A stretch of DNA of 64,000 nucleotides from Parelaphostrongylus tenuis. Lineage: Eukaryota > Nematoda > Chromadorea > Rhabditida > Metastrongylidae. The DNA lies in NCBI GenBank assembly GCA_019055375.1, contig JAHQIW010003919.1, positions 1 through 64,000 on the forward strand, written 5' to 3'. The notes beneath the pieces are model-generated. The model was not told the origin of the DNA. It saw only the letters and a list, made by a program, of their open reading frames with translations, and did no database searches. Each line of letters opens with the position of its first letter. Position 1 is the stretch's first letter. Position numbers and translations under genes: made by a program. Shown here one piece after another: positions 20,960-33,369 of this stretch.

Positions 20960-21700
20960 TCATAAAGCAAACAACGCCCAAAACGAAATTAAAACTCAGA
21001 AGTGGAGGTTTTGAAAAACAGAGGTGATTTGAAATGGTTACCAGAACGATGGATGTCCAGTTTAATAATCCTATATTTTGGATGAGCCAAGATAGAACAC
21101 GCTATTACTTACATTAGATAGAGATGAATAGATTATCTGCGGTTGTCAATAGATTTTTTTCTGCCCCACTTGTCGCTACTTACTTCGGGCTTTTAAACTT
21201 CAGGACTTAAAACATCTTAGGGTGAGGGATTTTTAATAATTATGTCCAATAATGAGCCCGAACATACTGATATTCACAGTGAGCAGCCAAAGCATCTATT
21301 GCGAGACTGGAAGCAATTTTCAAAGTCAATGAAAGAGACTTATTTGAGATGAGTTGGAGTATGGGAAGACAAGACTTTCCCGCTCGAGATTTTTTCAGTG
21401 GTGTTTGAAGCCTTTTTGGCAATTCTTTTTGATTTCTTTCCAAAAAAGCTTTCACCTTGTCGCAACTTTGTAGATTTCAATATTGTTCAAATAATCATAA
21501 TGTCTGATCTCAGAAGCATTCCGTAATGTAAAAGTTTTGCCCGGTTGTCTATTTAACAGCCATGAAATCTACGAAAGGTTTTAATTTATCTCATTACTGT
21601 GGTGGGGAGGTTCGTTTCAGAGTACCAAAAAATAATAAGGTCTTTTCAGTTATGATGGGGTAAGTGAATAACCGTCCTCATTAGCTGAAGAGAAAGTTTT
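20960..21700. other. No recognisable gene
   Basis: AT-rich sequence between the SINE-like repeat and MITE M3 with no family resemblance that I can see. Confidence 0.4.
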
Positions 21701-21703
21701 TGT

Positions 21704-22426
21704 AGGAGTGTCACCAACTATTCGAAAGCCGAGACTTGAGGCTACAGCCCCAGATCGCCGATTTTTCAAAACACCTCTTTGGAACGCTGTATCATCCAGG
21801 TCAAAATTTATGTTTGACATTCGCTTTCGTCTTTATTTTTATCACGCGCATAATTCGCTGGAAGCCGGATAGCACATCAATGTATAGAGAAACTTTCGTG
21901 GTATCTTAGCCAATCGTTTTATCTCGAGTTTCATATAGAGGGTAGGAAAAATTCCTAATTGAAGAACAAAACGCCGATCGTCTCGCCTCGCGCCACGTCT
22001 AAGAACAACCGTGTCACACTGCAGCTCTCCATGTCGAATGTCGGCAGAATACCTACGAGAATGTAAAACTCAATCTTTTCATTCCTACAAAACCGTATTT
22101 CCAGATAATAAGCAAATCTCTAGAATGAGAAAAAAGTCAGGGCTAAAAAGAGAGAAAAAGTAGGAAGGTAGAGAAATGAGAGAAAAGAGAAAGAGAAAAA
22201 CAAATATGTTTTTGAGTTCTTTGAATATTATGCTATAGTTTGAGTACCAGCAATCTAAAAGAGTAGTTCACTTCAGCGATTTATAAGCGAAATAAAAGGA
22301 AAAACACGTGATTTATAGAGGCTAATCCTACTTTGAAAGTTACATCGTTATGAAGGGGAGTTTGAAAAGTCGGCGACGTGGGGCTATAGCCTCAAGTCTC
22401 AGCTATCGATTAGTTACAGCACTCCT
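21704..22426. mobile_element. MITE-like TIR element, copy M3
   Basis: A 723-bp non-coding element starting AGGAGTG and ending CACTCCT. Arms of about 95 nt pair with roughly three quarters identity; the clearest block is GACTTGAGGCTACAGCCCC (21735-21753) against GGGGCTATAGCCTCAAGTC (22380-22398). Same family as M1, M2 and M4. The interior includes a purine-rich tract at 22125-22200. Confidence 0.8.
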
Positions 22427-22439
22427 GAAAAGTTCCTCT

Positions 22440-24180
22440 CCAGTATATGAGATCAGTTTTTCCTTTGTCCCCTCATAACTAAATGGTACCGTCAACAGAA
22501 TTTTACAACTTTCTCTTCTATGCAAATCGCTTAGCCAAGTTCTGAAATGAGGCAGAATCTCAATCTAACATACTCTTAAAACAGAAAAGATTAATTTGTT
22601 CAAAGCAATTTATGAGAAAACATGGAAACAATACTTAGAGTTAAGGGAGATTCACAAGGTCAGTCTATAGTCATACGAGTGGGAAATCTGTTTCTCTTAT
22701 CATTTTAGACACTGTAAGTTAGGAGCTGTTTCGCATTCATGCGGCATGAGATAACGATGCGGTCAAACATAACCTTCAAAAAACTTATGACGAATAGGTA
22801 CATGGTGAAGTGGCTATGCATGTTTTCTACAACTGATATACAGAGTTTCTATTTTCCACTTTTTTGCTGGCTGATGATTACTTCACTGTGCTTCGGTAGA
22901 TTACTGTTCCAGATTTTTTCGCTACCGTTTTCACGATTGTAGGAAACTCATGAACTCTGTAATGCAAGAACTTTTTGATTTTGTGTTGTCCTAGGTTACG
23001 ATAAACGGAAGAGTTATACCTTAAAGCCCTTGATATGGTTCACTCATTGTGGATCGGCAAAATGGGCTTATCTGTATAAGTGTTGCACATCAGAAAGGCC
23101 AACCTTTTGTTCAGTTTAAGATTTGAAAGGTAAGCCGCGTCATCTAATATAATCAGTAATGCTATACTGCAAACTCAGTTTTAATAAGAACACAAAGATT
23201 TCCCACATGTGTGTGTTTCACTGTGATTTTGTAGGACAATTCATGTCCTAATTATATGTATGGGCGAGTCAACGACGATCAACAGAGTCGCTTCCACTTA
23301 GATTTTTGTCCGATCGATTTCAGTTATTACTGGCTTTTTTGTAGTTAGTGACTGGATTGTGTGTAGATCACTGCAGGTTGTTATGGACATTGTCACAGCT
23401 TCATTATTGTTTGCCACAGAGCAGTTTTGGGATATCCCGTTAGAACTTTTTATAGCCTTGTCGACTTTTGTAATTTGTGGCATACGTACGGTTCGGCGGC
23501 TTCGCCATCATCTATGCCACGTGCCCAGACACCTTGTCCGCGCTTACAGCAAGAAGAAAAGTTGGTCATGTCGTACGTCCCAATCACTGAAGGCGTGCCA
23601 GTCATCTAACGAAATATATTGAATCTTTCATAGCGAAGTTTAAAAAACAGTTGGCTATAAGTTCTAGGATAATCATCCTGTCATTCCAACATCATAGGAA
23701 ATAAAGGAGCTCGCTGAAAGAGAAGAAGCTTAAATGTTCTAAAAGCTGAGAGTGCGCGAATAGACACTTCTCCGTGGACGTTGTCGATTTTCGGAAATTT
23801 TTCACCCTAGTGCTGAAAATGATTAAGTTTGCTATTTGCTTACGACTTTTGACTCTTTCTATTTTATCCTTCCCTAACAGTGTGTATGTGCCCAAAATTC
23901 CTTCTGGAGCCTTTCAAATGGCTATGACGAACTGTTTTTTGTTTCAGTCAATGTCTGTTTCAGAGAAGTTTCTTTCATATTATCATAATGCAGTCTTGAT
24001 CTTCATTACTTATCTGAATGTGTTGTAGCTGTGAGAGCAAAGAAAATGTCTCACACTCGGTTAGCCTTACTTGTTCGGTTAAGGGGTGCTGATTGCTTTT
24101 TGCGAACGAGAAGATAGGTTGGAAAGAAACTCACCATCTTCCGACAAAACATTCAAAATTTATGCATATACTCAGAAGGC
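22440..24180. other. No recognisable gene
   Basis: About 1.7 kb with short frames only. The 84-codon frame at 23774-24028 has a hydrophobic N-terminal segment (LVLKMIKFAICLRLLTLSILSF) that could be a signal or membrane segment, but there is no supporting homology; treat as unassigned. Confidence 0.35.
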
Positions 24181-24670
24181 AAACATCAACAAGAACTATT
24201 CTTCAAAATACAGGTCGCCGTCATCTACCACTTTTTACCATCGATCCGTCAGGTTTCGGATCTGATCGAAGTACCACTCCTTCAGCTTTGAATTAAGAAG
24301 CTGTTGACATGCTTCTTCAGCTTCATCGGAGGATTCAAGTCGGCGACCTTTCAAGAAGTGTTGCGGTGATCGAAAAAGGCCGTGATCAGATGGAGCGACG
24401 TCCGGACTATAGGCTGGATGCAGTGGAATCTCAACTACGTCCAATTCCTCAAAATTACCTTTTGTCTTTTTGGCTGTGTGTGGTTTGCGTTGTCTTGGTA
24501 GAACAAAGCACGCTTTTGACGAATCAAAAAACGTTTTCGTTCCCTGGGCAATTTCATTCTGCAGCAGATATAGATAAATTGTATATCAGCGGGTGCGCAC
24601 GACGCAGACCTTTCAAATAGTATAAAAATCAAATGCGATTCATGCGAAAAAACGCGATTCCCATCCAAAC
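24180..24670 (-). pseudogene. Mariner transposase, C-terminal relic
   Basis: Cut-and-paste transposase fragment of the mariner family in two overlapping frames (24668-24435 and 24444-24235; frameshift near 24440). Motifs: FYQDNANHT (the second catalytic Asp region, normally HDNARPH) and HPAYSPDVAPSDHGLFRS (third catalytic Asp), followed by KEWYFDQIRNLTDRW at the C-terminus. The DEKW region and the DNA-binding N-terminus are absent. Inactive. Confidence 0.85.
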
Positions 24671-24699
24671 GATGAAAATTTTTCTCTAACCTAATAGTA

Positions 24700-26380
24700 A
24701 CATCATAAAGTACGTTTCCCGATGATCAATATCAATTTCGTTAATACAACGAACTCCGTTGCGTAAGCTGGTTAGCGGGTGTGCTGATGCTGCCTGGACT
24801 GCCACGTATACCTAAAATACCTGAAGTTCATTTCTCGCTCAAATTCGTTAATTACATGGGCCCGGATGACGTGTGTCATAAACTATGCTGTTGTAGGAGC
24901 TGACTCTAATCTTAAGGCAAATTGAACGTAGGAGAGCCAGTATATTCTGTTTACGCTCAAAACAACAGTGTAGTAATAACCTATTGTACGTATGACTGCT
25001 ATTGTATGTAGACAGGTAACGATAAGAGAGGGTAAGGGGTCTTAAACTAGGCAGCACGAGCGTCACCTCAACTATCAGCAGAACTAGCTACATTAGTGGA
25101 TATGCACCTATCGAATATCCCTCGTTGATCGTAATGTGGTCCTATTTGTGCGAGTTCAGCTGACCCAGTTCGAGTTTACCAAAGCCTCGAGAGGGGTTAT
25201 TCATGTCGAAGTGAACAGTAAATCGATTTTACCTGAATTGGGCGCGATTCGTGGTGACCCTTCCAGATCCACTCTTGTTGAATTACGTTCAACACCCGGC
25301 ATTCACACTTGCACAACTTTAGGACATATGGGCAACCGCACGTAGTTCGTTGTTTGATGTGCTTTCTGATGCCATGGTTTCACTACTGTTGGATCCCGTT
25401 CAATTCTTATGCATTCCGTCGACTCATAAAAATTCTTTGAAAAATCTACATGCACTTATCGGCTAACCTTTTGGCACATCTTACTGCATCAATTGACAGC
25501 TGATCAACTTGCTGACCCTAGCGAAATAATTTTCTTCTTTCTTTCTCTACATGTCAGTCGATCGATCCGTTTATAAATTATTATTTATAACTTTATGAAG
25601 CATTTTATTTCACTGTCTCAAGATTTTCCGTATAATCTGATAAGGATATGACTTGCTTTGAGTCTATAAATCTAGTGCTATATAGGCGCCTCTTTCGTTC
25701 TATGGGGACTCATCAGTAGCACCGACCCTCGGCTCCGTAGATTCCTTGAGGGTATATAATCCTCTAAAAGAATCGACGCCGACTATAAAATAATCACCCA
25801 GAGTAGGATGATGGTATTACTTGACCTTGTGGTGACCGGCAGTCGATCTTGCCGCCTGACAACGTGGAAGACCACCGCCGTGGAAAAAGCGTAGTATAAA
25901 CACTGATTGTGTCTGTGAATTCATGTACTTTTCTCTTGTCTTTACGCTGTTTCAGCCCCTAGAAAAAACGTGTTTCTGCTATTGTTAAAAGCTTCAATAA
26001 TCATTCGGTAGCAGAAACCATGAGGACATCAATGGATTATATACTTCATTTTCTGAACTGCTATTCCAATGCACTATGATAGTGGAAACAAAAATTTTTT
26101 GTACACCTGGAAATTTATCTTTAGACAACGTTTTTTCTTCAAGCTTTAAACAATCATTTGATAGCACGAATCCCGACAATTTTGTAAATGTACTTGGTTT
26201 TTAAAGAAAAAACTTTCATATGAACGGTATGATTCCGGTTATCCGCATCCTACTTCGACTTCTTGAAGAACAGTGCTAGCTGATTTTTCTTAAAGTTTTT
26301 GTAACAATTCAGTAGCTTGAATCTCGAAAATTTCAAAGGAAAGCTATATTTCTAAATCTGTTTCCTTGGCCTGTAGCAAT
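24700..26380. other. No recognisable gene
   Basis: Unassigned. At 25988, 26140 and 26300 a diverged phrase (AAGCTTTAAACAATCATTTGATAGC and relatives) recurs every 150-160 bp, hinting at an old tandem repeat. No coding features supported. Confidence 0.35.
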
Positions 26381-26385
26381 AAAAC

Positions 26386-27085
26386 TAAATCCCAGAACCT
26401 ACTATATATTAACCGTGGCATAGCATGAATGAATGATTATTTTCTTCCGTTTAGACGTTCCGAGGGGTTATTGATAGTATTTATTGAATAATAGCGAAGC
26501 CTACAGCAATGCAATTAGTATTGCAGCATGAATAATACAATAATCGGGGTGGCTAACGTCTCGGCGCGTCGCCTTCTTCAGAGCCTGGGAAGATCAAATT
26601 CATCCACAATCCACTAAGCCATGACCTCCATAGCCCCAGTAGAAAACGTACGTAATGAATTTTGGATTCCATAGTAAAAGCTTCTTTTGAAGACAGCCAC
26701 CGTTTTGATGTTTTAGTTCCATCGATTATTCTTTGAAGGCCAGCCGCTTATGGTCAGGGCATCAGTGAGCTGTGCCGAAGTCAGGCTGGAAAGATCAGCC
26801 TCAGATGTGATTCAAGGTCACGCGTGATCACGAGGCACATCCTTTTTTAGTTCTTTTTTGGGCCTTTGCTATGTAGCCAAAAGGTTTCTAAAGTTTCACG
26901 CGCAGATGTTTTCGATTCCTGTACGAGGATCGCGAATTTGAAGCGGATCATTACTCGTGCACGTTTTTGGCCCCTATGCTTGCCTAGTGGGGTTTTTGAA
27001 TCAGAGCTGCGTAACCCAACTAGGTACTCTTTTACACGGAGGAATACTCGTCTAGCCGTTTCGCCAATCTACTCAGTGAACTGTG
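26386..27085 (-). mobile_element. PLE end fragment Q2
   Basis: Terminal arm and C-terminal coding remnant of the Q-type PLE on the minus strand. The outer end (TAAATCCCAGAACC at 26386) matches Q1. A hammerhead-like motif is at 26551-26585. Coding remains of the GIY-YIG nuclease are at about 26960-27085 (IGETARRVFLRVKEYLVGLR, near 26998-27057, minus). It ends exactly where the 3' tail of RTE copy D begins (27089), so D inserted into this PLE. Confidence 0.75.
26551..26585 (-). ncRNA. Hammerhead-like motif (Q2)
   Basis: On the minus strand: GGCT, core CTGAAGA, GGCGACGCGCC, then GAGACGTT and AGCC. Stem I is perfect. The GAAA box is mutated to GAGA. Confidence 0.55.
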
Positions 27086-27719
27086 CTAATCACCTGTATC
27101 ACCTGTGGTCCCGTTGATCGTCGAGTGACTCGAGCTGGTACCAGTAACTCTTTCATTTTTCTCTATCGCGTGCAAGAGTAGTTTAGTGGGTTTGCCTTGC
27201 TCTAGTAACTCGCTGAGCATCACATCTTTCTTCTATCGCTTTCGTGAGGAAATCGGACCAAGGGGTCGGTGGTCTTCCTGCATAGCGCTTGATGCCCCGA
27301 TGAACCCAGTCGGTAACGGCTGTCGGCCATCGGTTGTCGTTGAAGCGCATCACGTGTCCGGCTCACCTTATTTTCGATATCCCTGGTGTGTAGAACGGCG
27401 TCTGTGATTTTCAACGTTAACGTATGTCGGAACTTCGGATTCCTTCTCCGATTTGTGAGATACAGGATACTTGTAGCATACACCTTTCAACTGCGCGTTC
27501 GATGACGCCAAGTGATTTTTTTATCCTGCTCAAGTAGCGACCAGGTTTCTGCTGCATACGATGAGGCAAAGATAATTGTCAAGTCGAAGAGGTGGGCGCA
27601 GAGTCAGTTGTACTTAGTCCTTTTCACTACATCTTCGATGCACTTAAACGTTCCCCAAGTCGCTCGTTTCCTCCTGCTCAACTCTGGAGATAGGGCTTTC
27701 ATCATGATGATTTCACAAC

Positions 27720-28457
27720 CTAGATAACGTAACTGGAGCATTCGGAGATTGTCGTTCTGTTGAGCGTGAATGGAGCATTCAGAATCCATCCGCTCCTCAC
27801 GAACATCATTTTCGTTACAGTTAGTTGAAGACTGATATTCCCACAGGCGTTATCGAAATCGGTCAATATTCGCTCCGCTAGGCTGATGTTTGGTGTTATG
27901 AAAACGATATCGTCGGCAAAGCGAAGATGGTTGAATTGTCGACCATCAATTTTCGTTCCTATATAGTCCCATTCTAATGTTATCAAGACGTTTTGTAGGG
28001 TGGAATTGAATAGTTTTGGCGAAATTGTATCTCCTTGTCGAACCCCTCTTCTTACGTCAGTGGTGATATTGTTGTAGAATGGAGATAATTTAGTCGTAAA
28101 TTCTTCATAAAGCTCACGAAGGATCATTATGCACCGAGTAGGGACGCCCTGGTTATCCAGAGCCTCTGTAACCGCTTCTGTTCCCACTGAATCAAAGGCT
28201 TTCTTCAGATCGATGAGAGTAAGACAGAGTAACTGTTTGTAATCTCGTGGAAATGCAATGAGTCTTGTAATCGTGTGGATGTGGTCTATGGTACTAAATC
28301 CTTTTCGGATCCCTGCTTGTTCACATGGCTGTCCTTTGTCCAGTGTTCTGCCAGTCGTGTTTAGGATGACTCGAGTAAAGAGTTTGTAGACAACTGACAA
28401 CAAGCAGATTGGGCGATAATTGCCTATGTCGTGAAGGTCTCCCTTTCTGAACAGCAA
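27720..28457 (-). pseudogene. RTE reverse transcriptase (copy D)
   Basis: 245-codon open frame covering most of the RT domain: [21 protein letters not shown] (residues 12-32), LIDLKKAFDSV (motif A with its Asp, about 81-91), RGVRQGDTISPKLF, and the catalytic FADDIVFI. The remainder of the thumb and the C-terminal domain lies in other frames down to 27110, including a later frame at 27604-27789 that begins in the ISECSSYV region. Motif A and FADD are both intact here, unlike copies B and F. Confidence 0.88.
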
Positions 28458-28572
28458 TACGGTCTTTCTGGTTTTCCACTAAATAGGAACCTTGCATTCT
28501 GACAGGTAGTGAGTGAAGAACCGAGCAAAGATGTTGATGAGAACTCGCGGCAGGTTCTTCAGGTGTTCTGGT

Positions 28573-29143
28573 CTAATCCTGTCTGGACCGGGTGTTGTTC
28601 TGTTCTTCACCGACGATATAGTATGTCGGATTTCGGAAGTGAGGACAGGTGGAACGACATATTCGTCCTCTTTTCAATTTATATGACGGTAAGAGGACAT
28701 TGCTAGCGAAGAGATCCGAGTAGTATTGGTGGATGATTTTCTCCACAGCCCTTCTCGAAGCTGTAAGTGCCCCGTCAGGGTATCGGAGTGCAATCATATT
28801 GGTCTTATAGTTGGCAAAGCCTCGCTGGGCTTTGTGAATGCTCTTCCCAGCATCTGCAGCTTCTGCCATAACTGCTGCTAGTCTCTCGTTGAGGTCCTCT
28901 TCTATCGCTTCTCTGCAGCGTTTCGCAAATTCGGACGTAAGGTTTCGATTGCCTGTAGCTCGTGTGATTCCACGTTAACGTATCATCCCGAGTGTATGCG
29001 GAGATCTTCGTGACCTTAGGGCTATAGGCTTTCATAGCGTTAACGTAAAGATATCCAACGAGTCGATGGTATTCTTCGTCAATTTTTTCGACAATGGTAT
29101 CTTCCCAAGAGCCGACTAGTGATTTGAATACACCCCAGTTCAT
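28573..29143 (-). pseudogene. RTE inter-domain linker (copy D)
   Basis: Two overlapping frames (29143-28805 and 28869-28573) joined by a frameshift near 28850 encode the region between endonuclease and RT. Recognisable by match to copies A and E: AQRGFANYKTNMIALRYPDG and IHQYYSDLFASNV. Family role unclear; it links the two catalytic domains. Confidence 0.75.
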
Positions 29144-29547
29144 GTTAGTTTTGGGACTTTGTTGTTTAAATTTAGCTGCTTTCTCTCCTCTCCTTGAAGA
29201 ATGGAACGTTGCGCGAAGGAGGCGATGGTTTGATCCGGTGCAGAACTTAGGAACAACAGCGAGATCGGTCAGGCAAAACCTTTGATTTACTAAGATTTGG
29301 TCTTTTTCGTTATGGTACTCTCCATTGGAAGACTCCCACGTCCATCACTGAGAGTGAGGCTTTTGAAATTGTGAGTTACCATGGACGGTTTGGGTCGTCA
29401 TGATAAACTCAGATAGCCTCTCACCCTGTTCATTCCATTCTAGTCCGTGGGTCTAAGTGTGAGGTTCTCTAGACGTTCTCTATGGTCCAATTTTCGCTTG
29501 AAAATCTCCAACAATGACCTTGAACAATGTATGATCTCTGAAAATTT

Positions 29548-29930
29548 TCAAAGGTCTATATAGAACGCTGCAGCTTCGTCTTCGTCATAGCTTGATGTTG
29601 GTGCGTAAACAACGAAGATGTTCAAAGACGGCATAGAATCACATCGTTTCAACCGTGGCCGTCCGATAAGGGTTGTTAGTTGGTCAAACGAATCGATGTT
29701 TACGGTCATATTGGATTTGACGAAGACACCAACGTCGCCGGCGCCTCTGTTATCGCATGTACCATGGAACAGCTTTTCACCAGTGTCATAGACAGCGTGA
29801 AAAGGATGGCACCTTCTCGTCTCAGCCAGGCCAATGACGTCGTACCTTGTTCCTCTTGCTCCAGTCAATAGATCCTATACAGCGGATTCGTGAGCAAAGG
29901 TACTTGCATTGTAGCTACAGATCGTCATCT
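29548..29930 (-). pseudogene. RTE endonuclease (copy D)
   Basis: Apurinic-endonuclease-like domain. The start ATG is near 29930 by comparison with copies A and E, and the open stretch at 29868-29548 shows GLAETRR (catalytic Glu), GVFVKSNMTVNIDSF and VYAPTSSYDEDEAAAFYIDL. Later motifs (GDF, SDHRL) follow in other frames to about 29170. Confidence 0.8.
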
Positions 29931-30232
29931 AAGTCCGTTTCAGTCTTGACAGTCTAGTTTGGCCCTGAGATTTTAGCAGCCTTTCTGTTCTCGTCCCTAC
30001 CTGGCGCCGCCGTACCAGAGGCTGTTTCGGGGTCAGGGGAATGAGGCCCATATTTGCTACTGTTTTTGGCATTTTGATATTCAACCTATAGCTTACCAGG
30101 CTCTAAACGTGGGTGCTGGGTAGTCGCGAGTCGCTTGCCAATCTCTCTCGGAGGAACGGAAAGAGCTTATTTGTTGGAAGGGACTTCTAACCACGTCCCA
30201 TGTGCTTAGCAGCCGCTTAGTTACAGGATCTG

Positions 30233-30273
30233 GCCGACTTGACTCGTAGTAATAGAGTTTTTGTCAAGTCGGC
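30233..30273 (-). promoter_or_regulatory. Leader hairpin of RTE copy D
   Basis: Perfect 11-bp inverted repeat GCCGACTTGAC / GTCAAGTCGGC with a 19-nt loop, about 300 nt upstream of the endonuclease start. See the copy A leader hairpin. Confidence 0.6.
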
Positions 30274-30434
30274 TCAGCAAAAGCAGAGAGCTCATCTCCT
30301 GAATTCAGCTACGTCTCTGAAGCACAAGGTTGCTTTTAATTCGTGTTTAATCTCCTATCGACCACCTAGCGACGCGCCACGTGCCCTCGCGACTAACCGG
30401 GCGGATTCCCTCAAAGAGGGAGGTCCGTCGTCGA

Positions 30435-30905
30435 GTTCCATAGAGAACAAGAAACAAGCGGATCGTATCATAGTTTCGATGCCATGAAGGTTTTTCTTTT
30501 TGAGGAATAATACTGTCTTGGTGGCTTTCATTAACCATAAACCTTGCAATCTGATAGCTAACGAGTAAAATACAGAGCAAGTGTGTTTTTGAGAACTGGC
30601 GGGAGGTCCTTTATGTGTTCCAGTCTTATTCTGTCTAAACTATGTAATGTTCTAATCTTTACCGACAGAACAGAGTGTCTGATTTTGAAAAGGAGAATCG
30701 GCAGAACGAAAACTCGATGCTCTTCCATTTCATATGAAGAGAACTCAACCACTAGAACAATCTGATCAAAAATCGTAGATAAATCTCCTTTGCCTTTGTG
30801 AAAAATGTACCTGTCCCGCCAGGGCGTCGCGGTGCAATCATCTCAACCATTTAACTGGCAGAGCTTTGATGAGCTTTACAAATGCTTTTTCAGCTTCTGC
30901 GGCTT
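30435..30905 (-). mobile_element. Older RTE relic I
   Basis: Diverged antisense RTE fragment immediately beyond the 5' end of copy D. It matches the linker and start of the RT of copy D (28420-28870): AGAACTGGCGGGAGGTCCTT against AGAACTCGCGGCAGGTTCTT, and the block ending TTCAGCTTCTGCGGC near 30890. It is much more degraded than D. Confidence 0.65.
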
Positions 30906-31255
30906 CGGCCGAAATTTATAACAGCGTAACTTTTGTTGTATCACATTCATTAAGAAAACGAAATCTAACACCGTACCCAAATCATGTGCAAAATATTTGA
31001 AGGCCTTGAGGGTAGGTGACGAATACGGGAAACGAATTCTATAAAAGAAGTACTGGAATCTGTACAGTGAACTGTGGGAACAGTTTGTGAAAATGTACAT
31101 GAAAATATAAACTGAATCATGCATCTGATTGCTTTTCAGATTATCACACACCAGAGAGTGCTTCCAGTACCACAAAATTTGCAGAGGCAGTGACGACTTC
31201 AACCTCTTGCAGCGAAGCTGTTTTTTGGTAACTCTTTGATATAAAATATTCGCGT

Positions 31256-31530
31256 GGAGAGCAAGGATAAAGCTTTCGATGTTGATCAATCCTTAAAGGA
31301 TATGCCCTGCATTTAAATTCATTAGAAATCACTGGAAACGACTGAATGCATATCCAATCTTTACAAAGACTCACGGTGGACTACCAATGGATTAAGTTTT
31401 TGTTGCTGTTCTTCCAAGCACTATTTCACTTACCACGGAAGGATAGAAGACTTGATGACCCTTGAGCACACGATCTAATCACTGACACGTGTGGGTCGCA
31501 AGACACCCTTAACCACTTCTCCACATGGCC
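31256..31530 (-). repeat. tRNA-derived SINE-like repeat, copy 2
   Basis: Degraded relative of 20588-20870. On the minus strand the A-box region reads TGTGGAGAAGTGGTTAAGG (31507-31525); the B box is not recognisable. The body block near 31256-31320 aligns with copy 1. Confidence 0.4.
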
Positions 31531-31564
31531 GTCGTGGACAGAATTCTTTCTGATCGAACTGTGC

Positions 31565-33365
31565 CTTCAATCAAGCTCAAAAATCAATAAAAGGCAAAAA
31601 TGTGGCACTTTATAACAACAGTGTGGCAACGAATCTATGGATGACAGAATGATGAACACTATGTCGACATGCTAATCGAAGCCTTTCTCGACTGCTTTCA
31701 TTTTTGAAATATGGGCCTAGAAGCAGAAGAATAGAGTAGATATATTTCGTGTGCTTGAAAAGTCAAAATTTTATCGCAATGGAACATGAGAACGTTTATA
31801 TCTGAAATCAAAAATTTGAAGAAATCTAATATTTCTCATTGAAGATGGTCGATTTGACTACGATCTAGGCTATCTTAACTTGAAGGTGAAAACGTAAAAA
31901 CTAAGATCTGTTATTTCGCAGTATGTGACCGCTATAGGGGTTCCGATGGGCGTCACTTTTACAGTGGTAGCTCATACCAACATTTTAGAATGTTGGTGGA
32001 AAATATGGAGAAGTCTACTTGCTCTCAAAATGCTTCAGCATCACTGACTACGGTATAAACCAGTGAACTTGCTGATTCATAACGTAATTCTTGATTTTCC
32101 ACATATTTTACTAGTAGGTTCTCGCCGACGAATGTTATTCGCTACATAAAAAGTCTGAAATGAAAACGTTAATTGGTAGGCTGCAGCCGTTTCTTAATAA
32201 ATAACGGTCAGATGACGCAAGAAGTCAGTATTTATGAAATGAATCACTTACGATTCGCAAATTTTCCCAAAAATTTATTTTTCTCTTTATTTTTCAACTG
32301 GCTCATCACCATCTTGATTTGAACTCTCAACTCTTCAAAAGATCATTAAGAAAAACACATTGATATTCCTAAATTAAAATATTCCGCCAGCTTAAGAAAG
32401 TAAAACCCCATTTTTTTTACCGAAGCCCGTTGCTCATGTTTGTCAGTTTAATGTCGTCGCGATCAGTGTGGACGTTTGAATCCGTCCAGCTTTGTGGAGA
32501 ATCCGCGGCCGATTGTCCTTTATCATCATGTTCCTTAACACATTTTCAATAAATGCAGCTAGCTATGCAATTTGTGCAATAGCTTAATATATTGACTGGG
32601 AGGAAGCTGGCAGGATTTTTCAGATTTCACATTCCCAACAAGTTCCAGCAAAAGTTACGAAACCTTTGCAACTAGATATTGAGTTACCCATTATTTCGTT
32701 CGCAGTTAGACAATTTTCGAATCGATTGTTATCAGTTCAGTTCAACGAGGTCAAATAATCAACAATATAATCACCATCACTGTAAATATTATGCAACATT
32801 CGCTAGTCAAAGATGAGATGCTTCCCTCATGAAGAATGAGGAGGTTGTAGTCTTCATATTTCTTCTCTCGCAGATGCTCCTTCAGATTGGTGAGAGATGA
32901 TAATCCGACGGGGCAATATCAAGCTTTGCATGTCATTTGAGAGCGCACTGTTTTTGTTCCTCCGGAAAATTATTGAGAAAGATTAGAGTAAATCAACGCC
33001 TCTTTAGTCGTTTTCCCGTGTGACATAGATAAGAAAATAATCTTCAGCACCATACTCAACTATGAAGTTTGATTGGTACACAATGAATGGACGTGAAGTG
33101 GGGGTTGAGCCTCACTTTTATCAGGACGCGTACTACCAAAACACTTTCATGGCCACAGCTTTGCCACCGCACTGTGACTTAATCCTCTAAAGGCTTGTTG
33201 CTAACAGCTGCGATGGCCACATCAAACAAAGAGTGGTTGCAAATCGGACGCCTTCGGGTGTAGTGGTAGTACGCGCCCAAAGTAGTAGTGAAGAGCGGGT
33301 ACAACTATAGCTTGGGCTAGTTTTTTGTGTACCGCCCAATCTTCTTAAATTGATGTTAAATCAAA
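31565..33365. other. No recognisable gene
   Basis: AT-rich sequence without frames longer than background and without element ends that I can recognise. Confidence 0.4.
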
Positions 33366-33369
33366 AAAA

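Larger units (their letters stand above)
27089..30430 (-). mobile_element. RTE retrotransposon copy D, near full length
   Basis: The most complete RTE in the window, about 3.3 kb on the minus strand. Order along the minus strand: 5' hairpin (30408-30420), leader hairpin (30233-30273), endonuclease (about 29930-29170), linker (about 29160-28500), RT (28457-27550), C-terminal domain, and a 3' tail of two ACAGGTGAT units (27089-27108). Frames are broken in several places, but catalytic motifs of both enzymes survive in pieces. Its 3' end abuts the PLE fragment Q2 and its 5' end an older RTE relic. Confidence 0.9.

Noticed and set aside
20605..20970. 121-codon minus-strand frame
   Set aside because: It overlies the tRNA-derived SINE-like repeat and has no domain; coding is unlikely.
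22739..24028. Short hydrophobic frames as membrane-protein exons
   Set aside because: Only hydrophobicity supports them; no homology, start context or splice-site evidence.
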